Source: Acidithiobacillus sp. HP-2
GTDB lineage: Bacteria > Pseudomonadota > Gammaproteobacteria > Acidithiobacillales > Acidithiobacillaceae
Reading direction: 5' to 3'
Assembly (NCBI RefSeq): GCF_015100155.1
Contig: NZ_JACKZA010000002.1
Coordinates: 124,001-188,000 of the forward strand
DNA: 64,000 nucleotides
This document shows, one piece after another, positions 56,954 to 64,000 of the stretch. The translations under genes and the position numbers were made by a program. Within the stretch, counting starts at the first letter, position 1. Each line of letters starts with the position of its first letter. The notes under the pieces were generated by a model. The model searched no databases. It was not told the origin of the DNA and saw only the letters and a list, made by a program, of their open reading frames with translations.

Positions 56954-57844
56954 ATGCAGCAGCCTTCCACTCAAGCCGTCGAACAGTTTCTTCTCCAGCT
57001 TCAGGACCGCATTTGTACGGCTCTTGAAAAGGCGGATGGTCACGCCAGTTTTCGGGAAGATCTCTGGGAAAGGCCCGGTGGTGGTGGAGGGCGTACCCGG
57101 GTCATCAATGGCGGTGATCTGCTGGAAAAGGGGGGGGTCAATTTCTCCAGGGTGCATGGCGATAAACTGCCACCCTCGGCCACCGCGCAGCGTCCTGAAC
57201 TGGCGGGGCAACCTTTCACGGCAGTGGGTGTTTCGCTGGTCCTGCACCCCCGCAATCCTTATGTGCCCATTGTCCATATGAACTACCGGTTTTTTGCGGC
57301 GGGTCCCGTGTGGTGGTTTGGCGGCGGAGCTGACCTCACCCCGAGTTACGGTTTTGTGGAAGACGCCCGGCACTTTCATCAAACCCTCAAGGCCGCCTGT
57401 GATCGGCATAGCCCCGATTTTTATCCCCGTTTCAAGACCTGGTGTGATGAATATTTCACCATCAAACATCGCCAGGAAATGCGGGGGGTCGGCGGCATTT
57501 TCTTTGATGACCTCAGCGGGGATGCCGATACTCTACAGGCGTTCTGGGAAGAGGTGGCCAACAGTTTTCTGGAGAGCTATCTGCCCATTGCCGAACGGCG
57601 CCGCAACACTCCTTTTGGTGAGCGAGAACGGGATTTTCAGCTGATCCGTCGGGGTCGCTATGTGGAATTCAATCTGGTGTACGACCGGGGCACCCTGTTC
57701 GGCCTGCAATCCGGCGGACGCACCGAGAGTATTCTCATGTCCCTGCCCCCCCTCGCCGCCTGGCATTATGACTGGCAGGCACCGGCAGATAGCCCCGAGG
57801 CCCGCCTGAAGGAAGACTTCCTGACCCCCAGGGACTGGGCATGA
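56954..57844 (+). CDS. hemF: Oxygen-dependent coproporphyrinogen III oxidase
   Basis: The aerobic enzyme of heme synthesis converts coproporphyrinogen III to protoporphyrinogen IX. It has the [13 protein letters not shown] region, [27 protein letters not shown] near 118, [11 protein letters not shown] (as [12 protein letters not shown]) and [16 protein letters not shown] at the C-terminal third, all signatures of HemF. The 296 residues match. AGGAG is 8 nt before the ATG. It overlaps pyrD by 4 bp; both are oxidative steps of essential pathways. Confidence 0.96.
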   Translation: MQQPSTQAVEQFLLQLQDRICTALEKADGHASFREDLWERPGGGGGRTRVINGGDLLEKGGVNFSRVHGDKLPPSATAQRPELAGQPFTAVGVSLVLHPRNPYVPIVHMNYRFFAAGPVWWFGGGADLTPSYGFVEDARHFHQTLKAACDRHSPDFYPRFKTWCDEYFTIKHRQEMRGVGGIFFDDLSGDADTLQAFWEEVANSFLESYLPIAERRRNTPFGERERDFQLIRRGRYVEFNLVYDRGTLFGLQSGGRTESILMSLPPLAAWHYDWQAPADSPEARLKEDFLTPRDWA

Positions 57845-58947
57845 TTTATCCGCTGCTGCGGCCATTACTGTTTGGTCTGGAGGCGGAGCAGGCCCATCAA
57901 CTCAGCATCGCGGCGCTGGAAACCCTGGGTCGCATGCCCCGCAGTCTGGAACGGGTATCTGAACATTTTGCGGTGGAGAACCCCGCGCTGCAGCAAAGCT
58001 TGTGGGGACTGAATTTTCGCAATCCCGTGGGGCTGGCGGCTGGTTATGACAAGGATGCCCGCGCTACGGCGGCCTTGCCAGCTTTGGGTTTTGGATTTGT
58101 GGAAATTGGTACGGTCACACCACGCGCCCAATCCGGCAACCCCCGTCCCCGGGTGTTTCGTTATCCGTCTTCTCAGGCAGTCATCAACCGCATGGGCTTT
58201 CCCGGAGAGGGGGCTGCTGCGGTAGCTGAACGTCTGCGCGCCATCCCCCATCCCCATCGCGTTCCCATCGGGATCAATCTTGGCAAAAACAAGGATACGC
58301 CACTGGAGCAGGCGACGGCGGACTATGTCAGCGCCCTGGAAGTGCTTTTTCCCTATGGCGATTATCTGACAGTGAATGTCAGTTCTCCCAATACGCCGGG
58401 GCTGCGACTGTTGCAAGGCGCTGATGCCCTTCCGGAATTGCTGGCTGCGGTGGCCGCTGCCAATCAACGCCTGGCCGCCGAACATCAGCGCCCAGCCCTG
58501 CCCCTGCTCCTGAAAATCGCTCCGGATCTGAATCCCGAAGATATTGGCGCCATGGCGCAACTCGGCAAAGGCGACCAGCCACTGGTGGATGGTTTCATTG
58601 CTACCAACACCACCATTGATCGTCCTGCTGGACATCCCGAATATGTGCAGGCGGGAGGGCTGAGTGGTACACCCCTCCGGTCACGCGCCAACGCGGTTAT
58701 TGCGCAACTGTATCGGGAAACTGCGGGTAAGGTGCCCATTGTCGGCGTTGGCGGCATTTCCTGTGCGGCAGATGCCTACGAAAAAATCCGGGCGGGGGCC
58801 AGTTTGCTGCAAATTTATACGGGTCTGGTTTTTAGAGGGCCGGAACTGCTTCGCGAGATTTTGCTGGAGTTACCCGATCTGTGTCAGAAAGATGGTTTTG
58901 CTCAGATCAGCACTGCACGGGGAACGGCCAACAATGTTGAGGAATAA
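57841..58947 (+). CDS. pyrD: Dihydroorotate dehydrogenase (quinone)
   Basis: This is the class 2 membrane-associated enzyme of pyrimidine synthesis. The N-terminal helix ([15 protein letters not shown]) would bind the membrane and quinone. The FMN domain has [35 protein letters not shown], the catalytic Ser in [13 protein letters not shown] near 180, and [18 protein letters not shown] near the end. The 368 residues are slightly above average. It starts within the hemF stop. Confidence 0.95.
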   Translation: MIYPLLRPLLFGLEAEQAHQLSIAALETLGRMPRSLERVSEHFAVENPALQQSLWGLNFRNPVGLAAGYDKDARATAALPALGFGFVEIGTVTPRAQSGNPRPRVFRYPSSQAVINRMGFPGEGAAAVAERLRAIPHPHRVPIGINLGKNKDTPLEQATADYVSALEVLFPYGDYLTVNVSSPNTPGLRLLQGADALPELLAAVAAANQRLAAEHQRPALPLLLKIAPDLNPEDIGAMAQLGKGDQPLVDGFIATNTTIDRPAGHPEYVQAGGLSGTPLRSRANAVIAQLYRETAGKVPIVGVGGISCAADAYEKIRAGASLLQIYTGLVFRGPELLREILLELPDLCQKDGFAQISTARGTANNVEE

Positions 58948-58954
58948 AACAGTC

Positions 58955-59083
58955 ATGATTTATTGGTCACGCTTACTGTGCTTATTGTGCCTGCTGATTT
59001 CTTTGGCGGGCTGCGCCGCCGTGTCCGATACCGCTTCAGCGACCGGTGATGTGGTTGATGCTGGTACCTCACTGATCCCCTGA
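58955..59083 (+). CDS. Very small putative lipoprotein, 42 aa
   Basis: From the ATG at 58955, with a GAGGA site 11 nt upstream, the frame encodes MIYWSRLLCLLCLLISLAGC, a signal peptide ending in a lipobox with Cys20, then 22 hydrophilic residues (AAVSDTASATGDVVDAGTSLIP in part). It resembles entericidin-like mini-lipoproteins in plan, but I do not claim that function. An upstream ATG at 58934 overlaps the end of pyrD. It is too small to be found by length alone. Confidence 0.65.
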   Translation: MIYWSRLLCLLCLLISLAGCAAVSDTASATGDVVDAGTSLIP

Positions 59084-59114
59084 CTCTGGATTCAGCGCCT
59101 TTGGCGTTAGACCA

Positions 59115-60497
59115 TCAGGCAGCACGCTGACTGCCGGGCTCCAGCATTTCCGGCAAAGCCTGCCCTGCCATCTCCGAACCCAGCCACCAGGTCGTGAGCA
59201 CCCCAATTAATCCTGCTCCCGCCAGTACCAATAATAATCCGCCATTACCCAATTCGGCCTGGAGCGTGGGCAGGAAAAACACACTGACCACCCCACCAAA
59301 GCGGCTGAAGGCGGTAGCAAAGCCGTGGCCTGTGGCCCGTAATTCAGTAGGATACAGTTCGGTTGGGATAATCCAGGTGGTATTGCCCGGTCCAAAACTG
59401 TTGGCGATTTGCCAGATGATCAACCCTGCCGCGACAATAATAAAAGGCGGCTCGCCGGAGAGGGCAAAGAGCCCGACCAGGCCCAGGCTGATGGCGTCCC
59501 CCAGAAAACCCCAAATCTGGGCACGGCGCCGTCCAATGCGGTCAATCAGCAGGGCCAGAGGAATCCAGCCCAGCACAAAGCTGGCTGTAAAAAAGCTATT
59601 CCCGATGATGGCCTGTTCCGGCGTTTTCAGCCCCATGTGCATGAGCATAAAGGGCAGAAAAATACCCAGGGCATAGCCCATGACATCCATCATGAACCAG
59701 GGTACACAGGCGTAAATGGTGCGCCGCAAATATGGCTTACTGAAAAGCATGGTCCACGACACATTTCGGCTGGCCTGCATGCTGGAAGCGGTTTCCTGGA
59801 CCAGACGTTCCCGTTCATGGGCATCCACATCCGGCACCAGCCAGCGTAAAACCTGTGCGGCTTCCTGCAGGCGGCCCCGATAAATATACCAGCGCGGCGA
59901 CTCCAGCAAACTGCGCCGCAACCAGAGTACCAACACCGCCGGCACTGCGCCGGATGCCAGCATCCAGCGCCAGGCATCCGGGCCCGTATTCAGCAATGCC
60001 AGGCCCACCAGACTGGAAAGTAGCGCGCCCCCCATCCATAACCCGAAAATCCAGGTCATGGCCGACCCGCGCTTGTTTTTGGGCATGAATTCAGCAATGT
60101 AAGTGGAACTCAAGGGATAATCTGCGCCAACCCCAAGCCCAAGAATGAAGCGCAAAATGACCAGAGAGGTGATGTCCCAGGCAAATCCGGAAAGCAAGGC
60201 CGCAAAGAAAAATGCCGCAATATCAATTAGATAAACCGTCTTGCGGCCATAACGATCCGCAATAATACCGCCAAAAAGTCCACCAATCAGTGCGCCCACC
60301 AGCGCCGCAGTACCCAGCAATCCCAGCAGAGTTGGCCCCAGATGCCATTGCGGTTTGAGCAGAATCAGTACAATAGCCATGATACTCAAATCATAACCAT
60401 CCAGAAAAATGCCGAGGCCGGATGCCCAGAGAATCCGCCGATGCCGCCTGGTAACTTTCTGTTCGTTATCTATTGCACTGAGTAGGTTACTCATCAT
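59115..60497 (-). CDS. MFS transporter, possible phosphate or phospho-compound carrier
   Basis: The 460-residue transporter has 12 predicted helices. Motif A is GGIIADRYGRKTVYL; helix 1 has GLGIFLDGYDLSIMAIV, and helix 4 has LGVGADYPLSSTYIAEF. The combination of DGYDL and GADYPLSS recalls the phosphate:proton symporter group (PHS) of the superfamily, but it also occurs in related metabolite:proton symporters. ESPRWYIYRGR in the central loop is a sugar-porter-like trait. A near-perfect Pho box 46 bp before the start supports a role in phosphate supply. It diverges from the Sel1-phospholipase operon. Confidence 0.85.
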   Translation of the reverse strand: MMSNLLSAIDNEQKVTRRHRRILWASGLGIFLDGYDLSIMAIVLILLKPQWHLGPTLLGLLGTAALVGALIGGLFGGIIADRYGRKTVYLIDIAAFFFAALLSGFAWDITSLVILRFILGLGVGADYPLSSTYIAEFMPKNKRGSAMTWIFGLWMGGALLSSLVGLALLNTGPDAWRWMLASGAVPAVLVLWLRRSLLESPRWYIYRGRLQEAAQVLRWLVPDVDAHERERLVQETASSMQASRNVSWTMLFSKPYLRRTIYACVPWFMMDVMGYALGIFLPFMLMHMGLKTPEQAIIGNSFFTASFVLGWIPLALLIDRIGRRRAQIWGFLGDAISLGLVGLFALSGEPPFIIVAAGLIIWQIANSFGPGNTTWIIPTELYPTELRATGHGFATAFSRFGGVVSVFFLPTLQAELGNGGLLLVLAGAGLIGVLTTWWLGSEMAGQALPEMLEPGSQRAA

Positions 60498-60542
60498 CTC
60501 GCCATCAAAGCCGTTGTAAAGCGTTCACCATAGCACGTCAAT

Positions 60543-60560
60543 ATGACACTTTTATGACAG
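60543..60560 (-). promoter_or_regulatory. Pho box of the MFS transporter gene
   Basis: On the minus strand the site reads CTGTCAT-AAAA-GTGTCAT, two half sites with one mismatch in total against the CTGTCAT consensus and exact 4-bp spacing. TATGGT follows 10 bases downstream as a -10 element, the spacing of PhoB-dependent promoters. It ends 46 bp before the gene. This is the strongest regulatory site that I see in the window. Confidence 0.8.
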
Positions 60561-60710
60561 TCCCTTAAAGAAATAGATGAAAAAACAGGGTTTACCTGAC
60601 TTTTGTGAGCATTACGCTTTTCGTTATAGACCGTTGCTTAAAAAACACTGGTCATGAGTTTTTATTAATACCTATCCTAAGCAAAATACAGCCCAGAAAA
60701 TATCATATTT

Positions 60711-60755
60711 TTGTCATAAAACATTCACAATACTGTCACATTACTCTGATATGAT
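60711..60755 (+). promoter_or_regulatory. Tandem Pho boxes and -10 of the Sel1-phospholipase operon
   Basis: Half sites follow each other every 11 bases: TTGTCAT (60711), CATTCAC (60722), CTGTCAC (60733) and a poorer CTCTGAT (60744), each pair separated by an A/T tetramer. TATGAT at 60750-60755 starts 10 bases after the third half site, the proper place for a PhoB-activated -10. The start codon is at 60814. The 60498-60801 gap is thus a divergent phosphate-control region. Confidence 0.8.
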
Positions 60756-60813
60756 GTTTTCAATAGAAAATTTAACAGGTTAATTCACTATTTACCCATT
60801 TTTGAGGATCGAG

Positions 60814-61575
60814 ATGCCAATCAGAAATTTCAGGTTTTCGGCAATCGGTATCATGTTGATGCTTATTCCTTTCAGTCAAGCCCTTGCTCAGAACAGCACC
60901 TCACCCATTGTCATGGGCAACACCGCCAATCCGGGCGCCGTTGCGGATGCCTATCTGGCCCATGCCCGGGCCATCCGCAAGGCGGATGCACCCATCGTCC
61001 ATCTGCTGAATCATTCTGCTTATACCCTGGCGGTACCCCTCCTCAAAAAAGCGGCGGCGGACAAGGACGATTTCTGGGCCGCTGACACGCTGGGTCATTT
61101 GTATCAGGCAGGTTTGGGCGTTTCCGCAAACTCCCAGACCGCTTTCCACTGGTATCTGCAGGCCGCCGAAGCGGGAGATCGTTTTGCCCAGCGTCAGGTA
61201 GCCAATGCCTATCTCAATGGCTGGGGCGTCACCCGCAATCCCCGACGGGCAGCTTTCTGGTTTCGACAGGGTCTGATGGTTCCGCAAGTGGTCAATGCCG
61301 ATTTCTGGTTAGGCAAAACCTATGCAGCGGGCAGACTCATGCCGAAAAATCTGACCAAGGCGGCCTGGTATGAAGGGCGCAGTCTTGCTCTGCTGAAACA
61401 ATTGGATACCGAGCACGTGGGTGCTGCCGCCTATGACCTCGGCATTGCCTACTGGCACGGGTATGGGGTCAAAAAAGACGCTCATCAGGCCGAACAGTAT
61501 TTCCAACGCGCCCTGGCGGAGCACTATCCGGCTGCGGCTGCTGCCCTTCAGCATCTTAAGGAGAAAAACACATGA
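60814..61575 (+). CDS. Secreted Sel1-repeat (TPR-like) protein
   Basis: The 253-residue protein has a signal peptide (FSAIGIMLMLIPFSQALAQ) and about four Sel1 repeats, for example AADTLGHLYQAGLGVSANSQ, AQRQVANAYLNGWGVTRNPR and AAYDLGIAYWHGYGVKKDAH. Such repeats bind partner proteins. The stop overlaps the phospholipase start by 4 bp, so it may act as a periplasmic partner or chaperone of that enzyme. The ATG at 60814 has a GAGGA site. It is the first gene after tandem Pho boxes. Confidence 0.85.
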   Translation: MPIRNFRFSAIGIMLMLIPFSQALAQNSTSPIVMGNTANPGAVADAYLAHARAIRKADAPIVHLLNHSAYTLAVPLLKKAAADKDDFWAADTLGHLYQAGLGVSANSQTAFHWYLQAAEAGDRFAQRQVANAYLNGWGVTRNPRRAAFWFRQGLMVPQVVNADFWLGKTYAAGRLMPKNLTKAAWYEGRSLALLKQLDTEHVGAAAYDLGIAYWHGYGVKKDAHQAEQYFQRALAEHYPAAAAALQHLKEKNT

Positions 61576-63623
61576 GGCGTCGCGATTTTTTAAAAAGCCT
61601 GGGGGCTGGTGCCACGCTGACGGCCTTTCTGGGCAGTTCGGTAGCCCGTGCTGCCATGCTGCCCGCCCTGGGACGTTCCGGGACCCTGGAAGATGTGGAA
61701 CATATTGTGGTCTTCATGCAGGAAAATCGATCTTTTGATCATTACTTTGGACATCTGAGCGGGGTGCGCGGCTACAATGACCGCTTCCCGCTGAAGTTGC
61801 CCGACGGTCAACCCGTCTGGTTTCAGGGGCGCATGGACGATCCGACCCGGCCCATTCTGCCTTTTCATTTCAATACCCAGAAAACTTCCGCGCAATTCCT
61901 TCAGGACCTGGACCATAGCTGGGCGTCTCAGCACGGAGCCATTGCGGGGGGCCTGATGAATGCCTGGCCGCTCAACAAGACCGACATGACCATGGGCTAT
62001 TTCCAACGCCAGGATATTCCTTTTCATTATGCGCTGGCCGATCATTTTACCATTTGTGACCATTATTTCACCTCCATTGCCGGGCCTACCTGTCCCAATC
62101 GCTGCATGCTGTTTACCGGCTCCATTGATCCCGAGGGCCAGCACGGCGGCCCCTACATTGATGACGACACCCATCTCTGGACCAAGGGTGTCAAACCCTT
62201 TACCTGGACGACCTATGCGGAGCGCCTGCAAAACGCAGGCATTTCCTGGCGTGTCTATCAGGAAGGGCTCCACGAAGAGGACCATAATCCGATGACGGGG
62301 AATTTCGGGGAAAATGCGCTGCTGTATTTCCAGGCGTTTACGGACATTCCCGACAGTTCACCGCTGGCCCAACGCGCACGGCGACCGGGCGGAGTGGCAG
62401 CATTGCGTGAGGATGTGCTGCGTAATCGTCTGCCGCAGGTTTCCTGGATTGTGGTGCCAGCCGGTTATTCCGAACATCCCTCTTATCCACCTGCCTATGG
62501 CGCCATTTACATTGCCCGGGTGCTGGATGCCCTGACCAGCAATCCGGAGGTCTGGGGCAAGACTGTGCTGCTTCTGGATTATGATGAGAATGATGGATTT
62601 TTCGACCATGTGCCGCCACCTCAACCTCCCACTCCGGTGCGGCCCGGCAAAAGTACGGTAAGCACCGAAGGCGAAGTTCACAATCGGATTAACCCGGACT
62701 GGCCTACGCTTTATAGCGCCGACCAACTGCCCTATGGTCTCGGACCACGTGCACCAATGATTACTATCTCGCCCTGGAGTAAAGGCGGCTATGTGTGTTC
62801 GGAAGTCTTCGACCATACTTCCGTCATCCGCTTCATCGAAAAACGCTTCGGCGTCAGCGAACCCAACATCACTCCCTGGCGACGCGCCATTTGCGGTGAT
62901 CTGACTTCGGCCTTTGACTTTTCACGCCCTGATGAGCGCAAGGTATCGCTGCCCAGTACCGCTAATTATGTAGCGACGGTACATCACGAATCCACATTGC
63001 CCGCTCCGCAAGTGCCCACAGAACAGGCCATTGCCATAGATCCTCAAGAAAGTGGCCTGCGCAAACGGCGGCCCCTCGCATACGCCACCGCTGTGCGGCT
63101 GGAAGCAACGCATCAGGGCGTCCGTCTACACCTGCATAACCCTTCTGAGTTGGGCGTCGTCTGCACCGCCTACTGGGATCACAGCCATCAACTTCCCCAC
63201 CATTACACCCTGGGAGCAGGAGCCAAACTGGAAGACGAGATGATGCTGCCCAAGAATCAGAAGCTCGCGCTCACGGTTTATGGTCCGGACAGCTATATCC
63301 GCAAAATCACGGGTACGGGTCCTTCCACTTTGCACATCGATACCCAGGGAACCAGGCCTGGGGATATCCAGGTACTCTTGTATAACGCCGGTGCCGATAC
63401 CTTGCCCATTGAAGTAACAGACCATGTGTATGGACAGGGCACACGAAAAATCCAGTTGGCAGCAGGACAAACCCGGGAGCTGCACTGGAACCTGCAACCC
63501 AGTCACCACTGGTATGATCTGATGATTTCTACTCCTCAGCACCAGTGGCGTCTGGCGGGGCATATTGAAAACGGGGATGAGAGTTTCAGCGACCCGGCCA
63601 ATGTAATACCGGTACTTGCCTGA
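61572..63623 (+). CDS. Tat-exported phospholipase C (phosphoesterase family)
   Basis: The 683-residue enzyme begins MRRRDFLKSLGAGATLTAFL, a twin-arginine signal ending near ARA. The phosphoesterase domain has EHIVVFMQENRSFDHYFGHL with the metal and nucleophile region, DHYFTSIAGPTCPNRCML, LLLDYDENDGFFDHVPPP, and RAPMITISPWSKGGYV. Two C-terminal DUF756-type beta domains follow from about residue 500. This is the plan of bacterial non-hemolytic PLC (PlcN-like), which removes the head group from phosphatidylcholine or related lipids. It is in the operon headed by Pho boxes. Substrate preference is not readable. Confidence 0.9.
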   Translation: MRRRDFLKSLGAGATLTAFLGSSVARAAMLPALGRSGTLEDVEHIVVFMQENRSFDHYFGHLSGVRGYNDRFPLKLPDGQPVWFQGRMDDPTRPILPFHFNTQKTSAQFLQDLDHSWASQHGAIAGGLMNAWPLNKTDMTMGYFQRQDIPFHYALADHFTICDHYFTSIAGPTCPNRCMLFTGSIDPEGQHGGPYIDDDTHLWTKGVKPFTWTTYAERLQNAGISWRVYQEGLHEEDHNPMTGNFGENALLYFQAFTDIPDSSPLAQRARRPGGVAALREDVLRNRLPQVSWIVVPAGYSEHPSYPPAYGAIYIARVLDALTSNPEVWGKTVLLLDYDENDGFFDHVPPPQPPTPVRPGKSTVSTEGEVHNRINPDWPTLYSADQLPYGLGPRAPMITISPWSKGGYVCSEVFDHTSVIRFIEKRFGVSEPNITPWRRAICGDLTSAFDFSRPDERKVSLPSTANYVATVHHESTLPAPQVPTEQAIAIDPQESGLRKRRPLAYATAVRLEATHQGVRLHLHNPSELGVVCTAYWDHSHQLPHHYTLGAGAKLEDEMMLPKNQKLALTVYGPDSYIRKITGTGPSTLHIDTQGTRPGDIQVLLYNAGADTLPIEVTDHVYGQGTRKIQLAAGQTRELHWNLQPSHHWYDLMISTPQHQWRLAGHIENGDESFSDPANVIPVLA

Positions 63624-63649
63624 AAATTGACTTTAGCCATGTGAAACGG

Positions 63650-64000
63650 TTAGTTGGAAAATATCTGATCCAATGTTAGCCCTTCCAACACCTGTTCACC
63701 CAGGCGCTCCAGCTCTTCCACACTGGCCGAGCTGATGCGTGCTTCAAATTCAGGGCGCAACGGACCAAAGCGCTTCTGCAACAATTTCCGCAACATCTGC
63801 TGTTCCCCTTGTTGCCTACCTTGTTGCCTACCTTCTTCTAATCCTTGTTCTAATCCTTGCTCTAATCCCTGTTCCATCCCTCGCTCCATGCCAAGACCGT
63901 AAGAAGGTAATTCGGTGATCAACACTTCGCTTAACATACTTTGTTCCTCCTTCACTACATCAAACAAATCCCGGTTAGTCGACAATATTTCGAGCATTTT
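63650..64000 (-). CDS. C-terminal part of an Rpn/PD-(D/E)xK-like protein, gene continues outside
   Basis: On the minus strand the last 115 residues are visible. They hold a repetitive helix (MERGMEQGLEQGLEQGLEEG) of 4-residue units and a C-terminal domain LLQKRFGPLRPEFEARISSAS with LTLDQIF at the end. This tail belongs to Rpn-type (recombination-promoting nuclease/putative transposase) and DUF4351 proteins, whose nuclease domain would lie beyond the window. A Met at 63997 is the first codon seen but is probably internal. The repeat is made of near-identical 12-base units. Confidence 0.65.
   Translation of the reverse strand, partial: KMLEILSTNRDLFDVVKEEQSMLSEVLITELPSYGLGMERGMEQGLEQGLEQGLEEGRQQGRQQGEQQMLRKLLQKRFGPLRPEFEARISSASVEELERLGEQVLEGLTLDQIFSN

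Overview
The window reads as a chromosomal segment of a Gram-negative proteobacterium, most likely an Acidithiobacillus or a close relative. This is inferred from gene order and protein character (pilMNOPQ-aroK-aroB, thyX instead of thyA, dgt-gltBD-hemE, aerobic hemF beside a quinone-linked pyrD). No rRNA or tRNA gene was seen, so the genus is not proven.

Layout. Positions 1-4825 (minus strand) hold ilvB with the first codons of ilvN, a MutS2-like ATPase without its Smr nuclease domain, an unknown protein, yjbQ and tadA. Positions 5030-20990 (plus strand) are a long housekeeping run: the type IV pilus alignment and secretin genes pilMNOPQ, then aroK, aroB, thyX, dgt, gltB, gltD and hemE. Positions 21032-22713 (minus) carry an ornithine-lipid pair, olsB-olsA, behind a Pho box. 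Positions 22988-26053 (plus) carry a Bfd-like ferredoxin, a YheT-type hydrolase, a ModE-like regulator and ilvA, followed by a convergent truncated globin.

Positions 26686-52342 are a surface-polysaccharide locus: a frameshifted PAP2 phosphatase, Wza-type exporter, BY-kinase, PHP-type phosphatase, O-antigen ligase/polymerase-like protein, glycosyltransferases, a Wzy-like polymerase, UDP-galactopyranose mutase with two GT2 enzymes (suggesting galactofuranose), Wzx flippase, a MarR-type regulator, Wzz and the initiating WbaP-type transferase. It is split at about 32.2-36.6 kb by an island of toxin-antitoxin (TA) genes. These are a fitAB-like pair, an orphan ribbon-helix-helix antitoxin with a decayed vapC, a phd-vapC pair, and a CopG/BrnA-like antitoxin cut in two by an IS200/IS605 element. 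Copies of the 3' end of the neighbouring ligase gene lie between these cassettes. The IS200/IS605 element has a complete TnpA, but its TnpB has lost the RuvC core in frame. A decayed IS1595-type transposase lies at 41.2-41.9 kb.

Positions 52573-59083 are again housekeeping: purH (behind a promoter and an intrinsic terminator in its leader), purD, a YrdC-type gene, vapBC, hemF, pyrD and a tiny lipoprotein. Positions 59115-63623 form a divergent phosphate-starvation unit. An MFS transporter faces a Sel1-repeat protein plus a Tat-exported phospholipase C, and each side has its own Pho box. With olsBA, this suggests that phosphate limitation triggers both breakdown of phospholipids and replacement by phosphorus-free ornithine lipids. 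The window ends in the 3' part of an Rpn-like gene.
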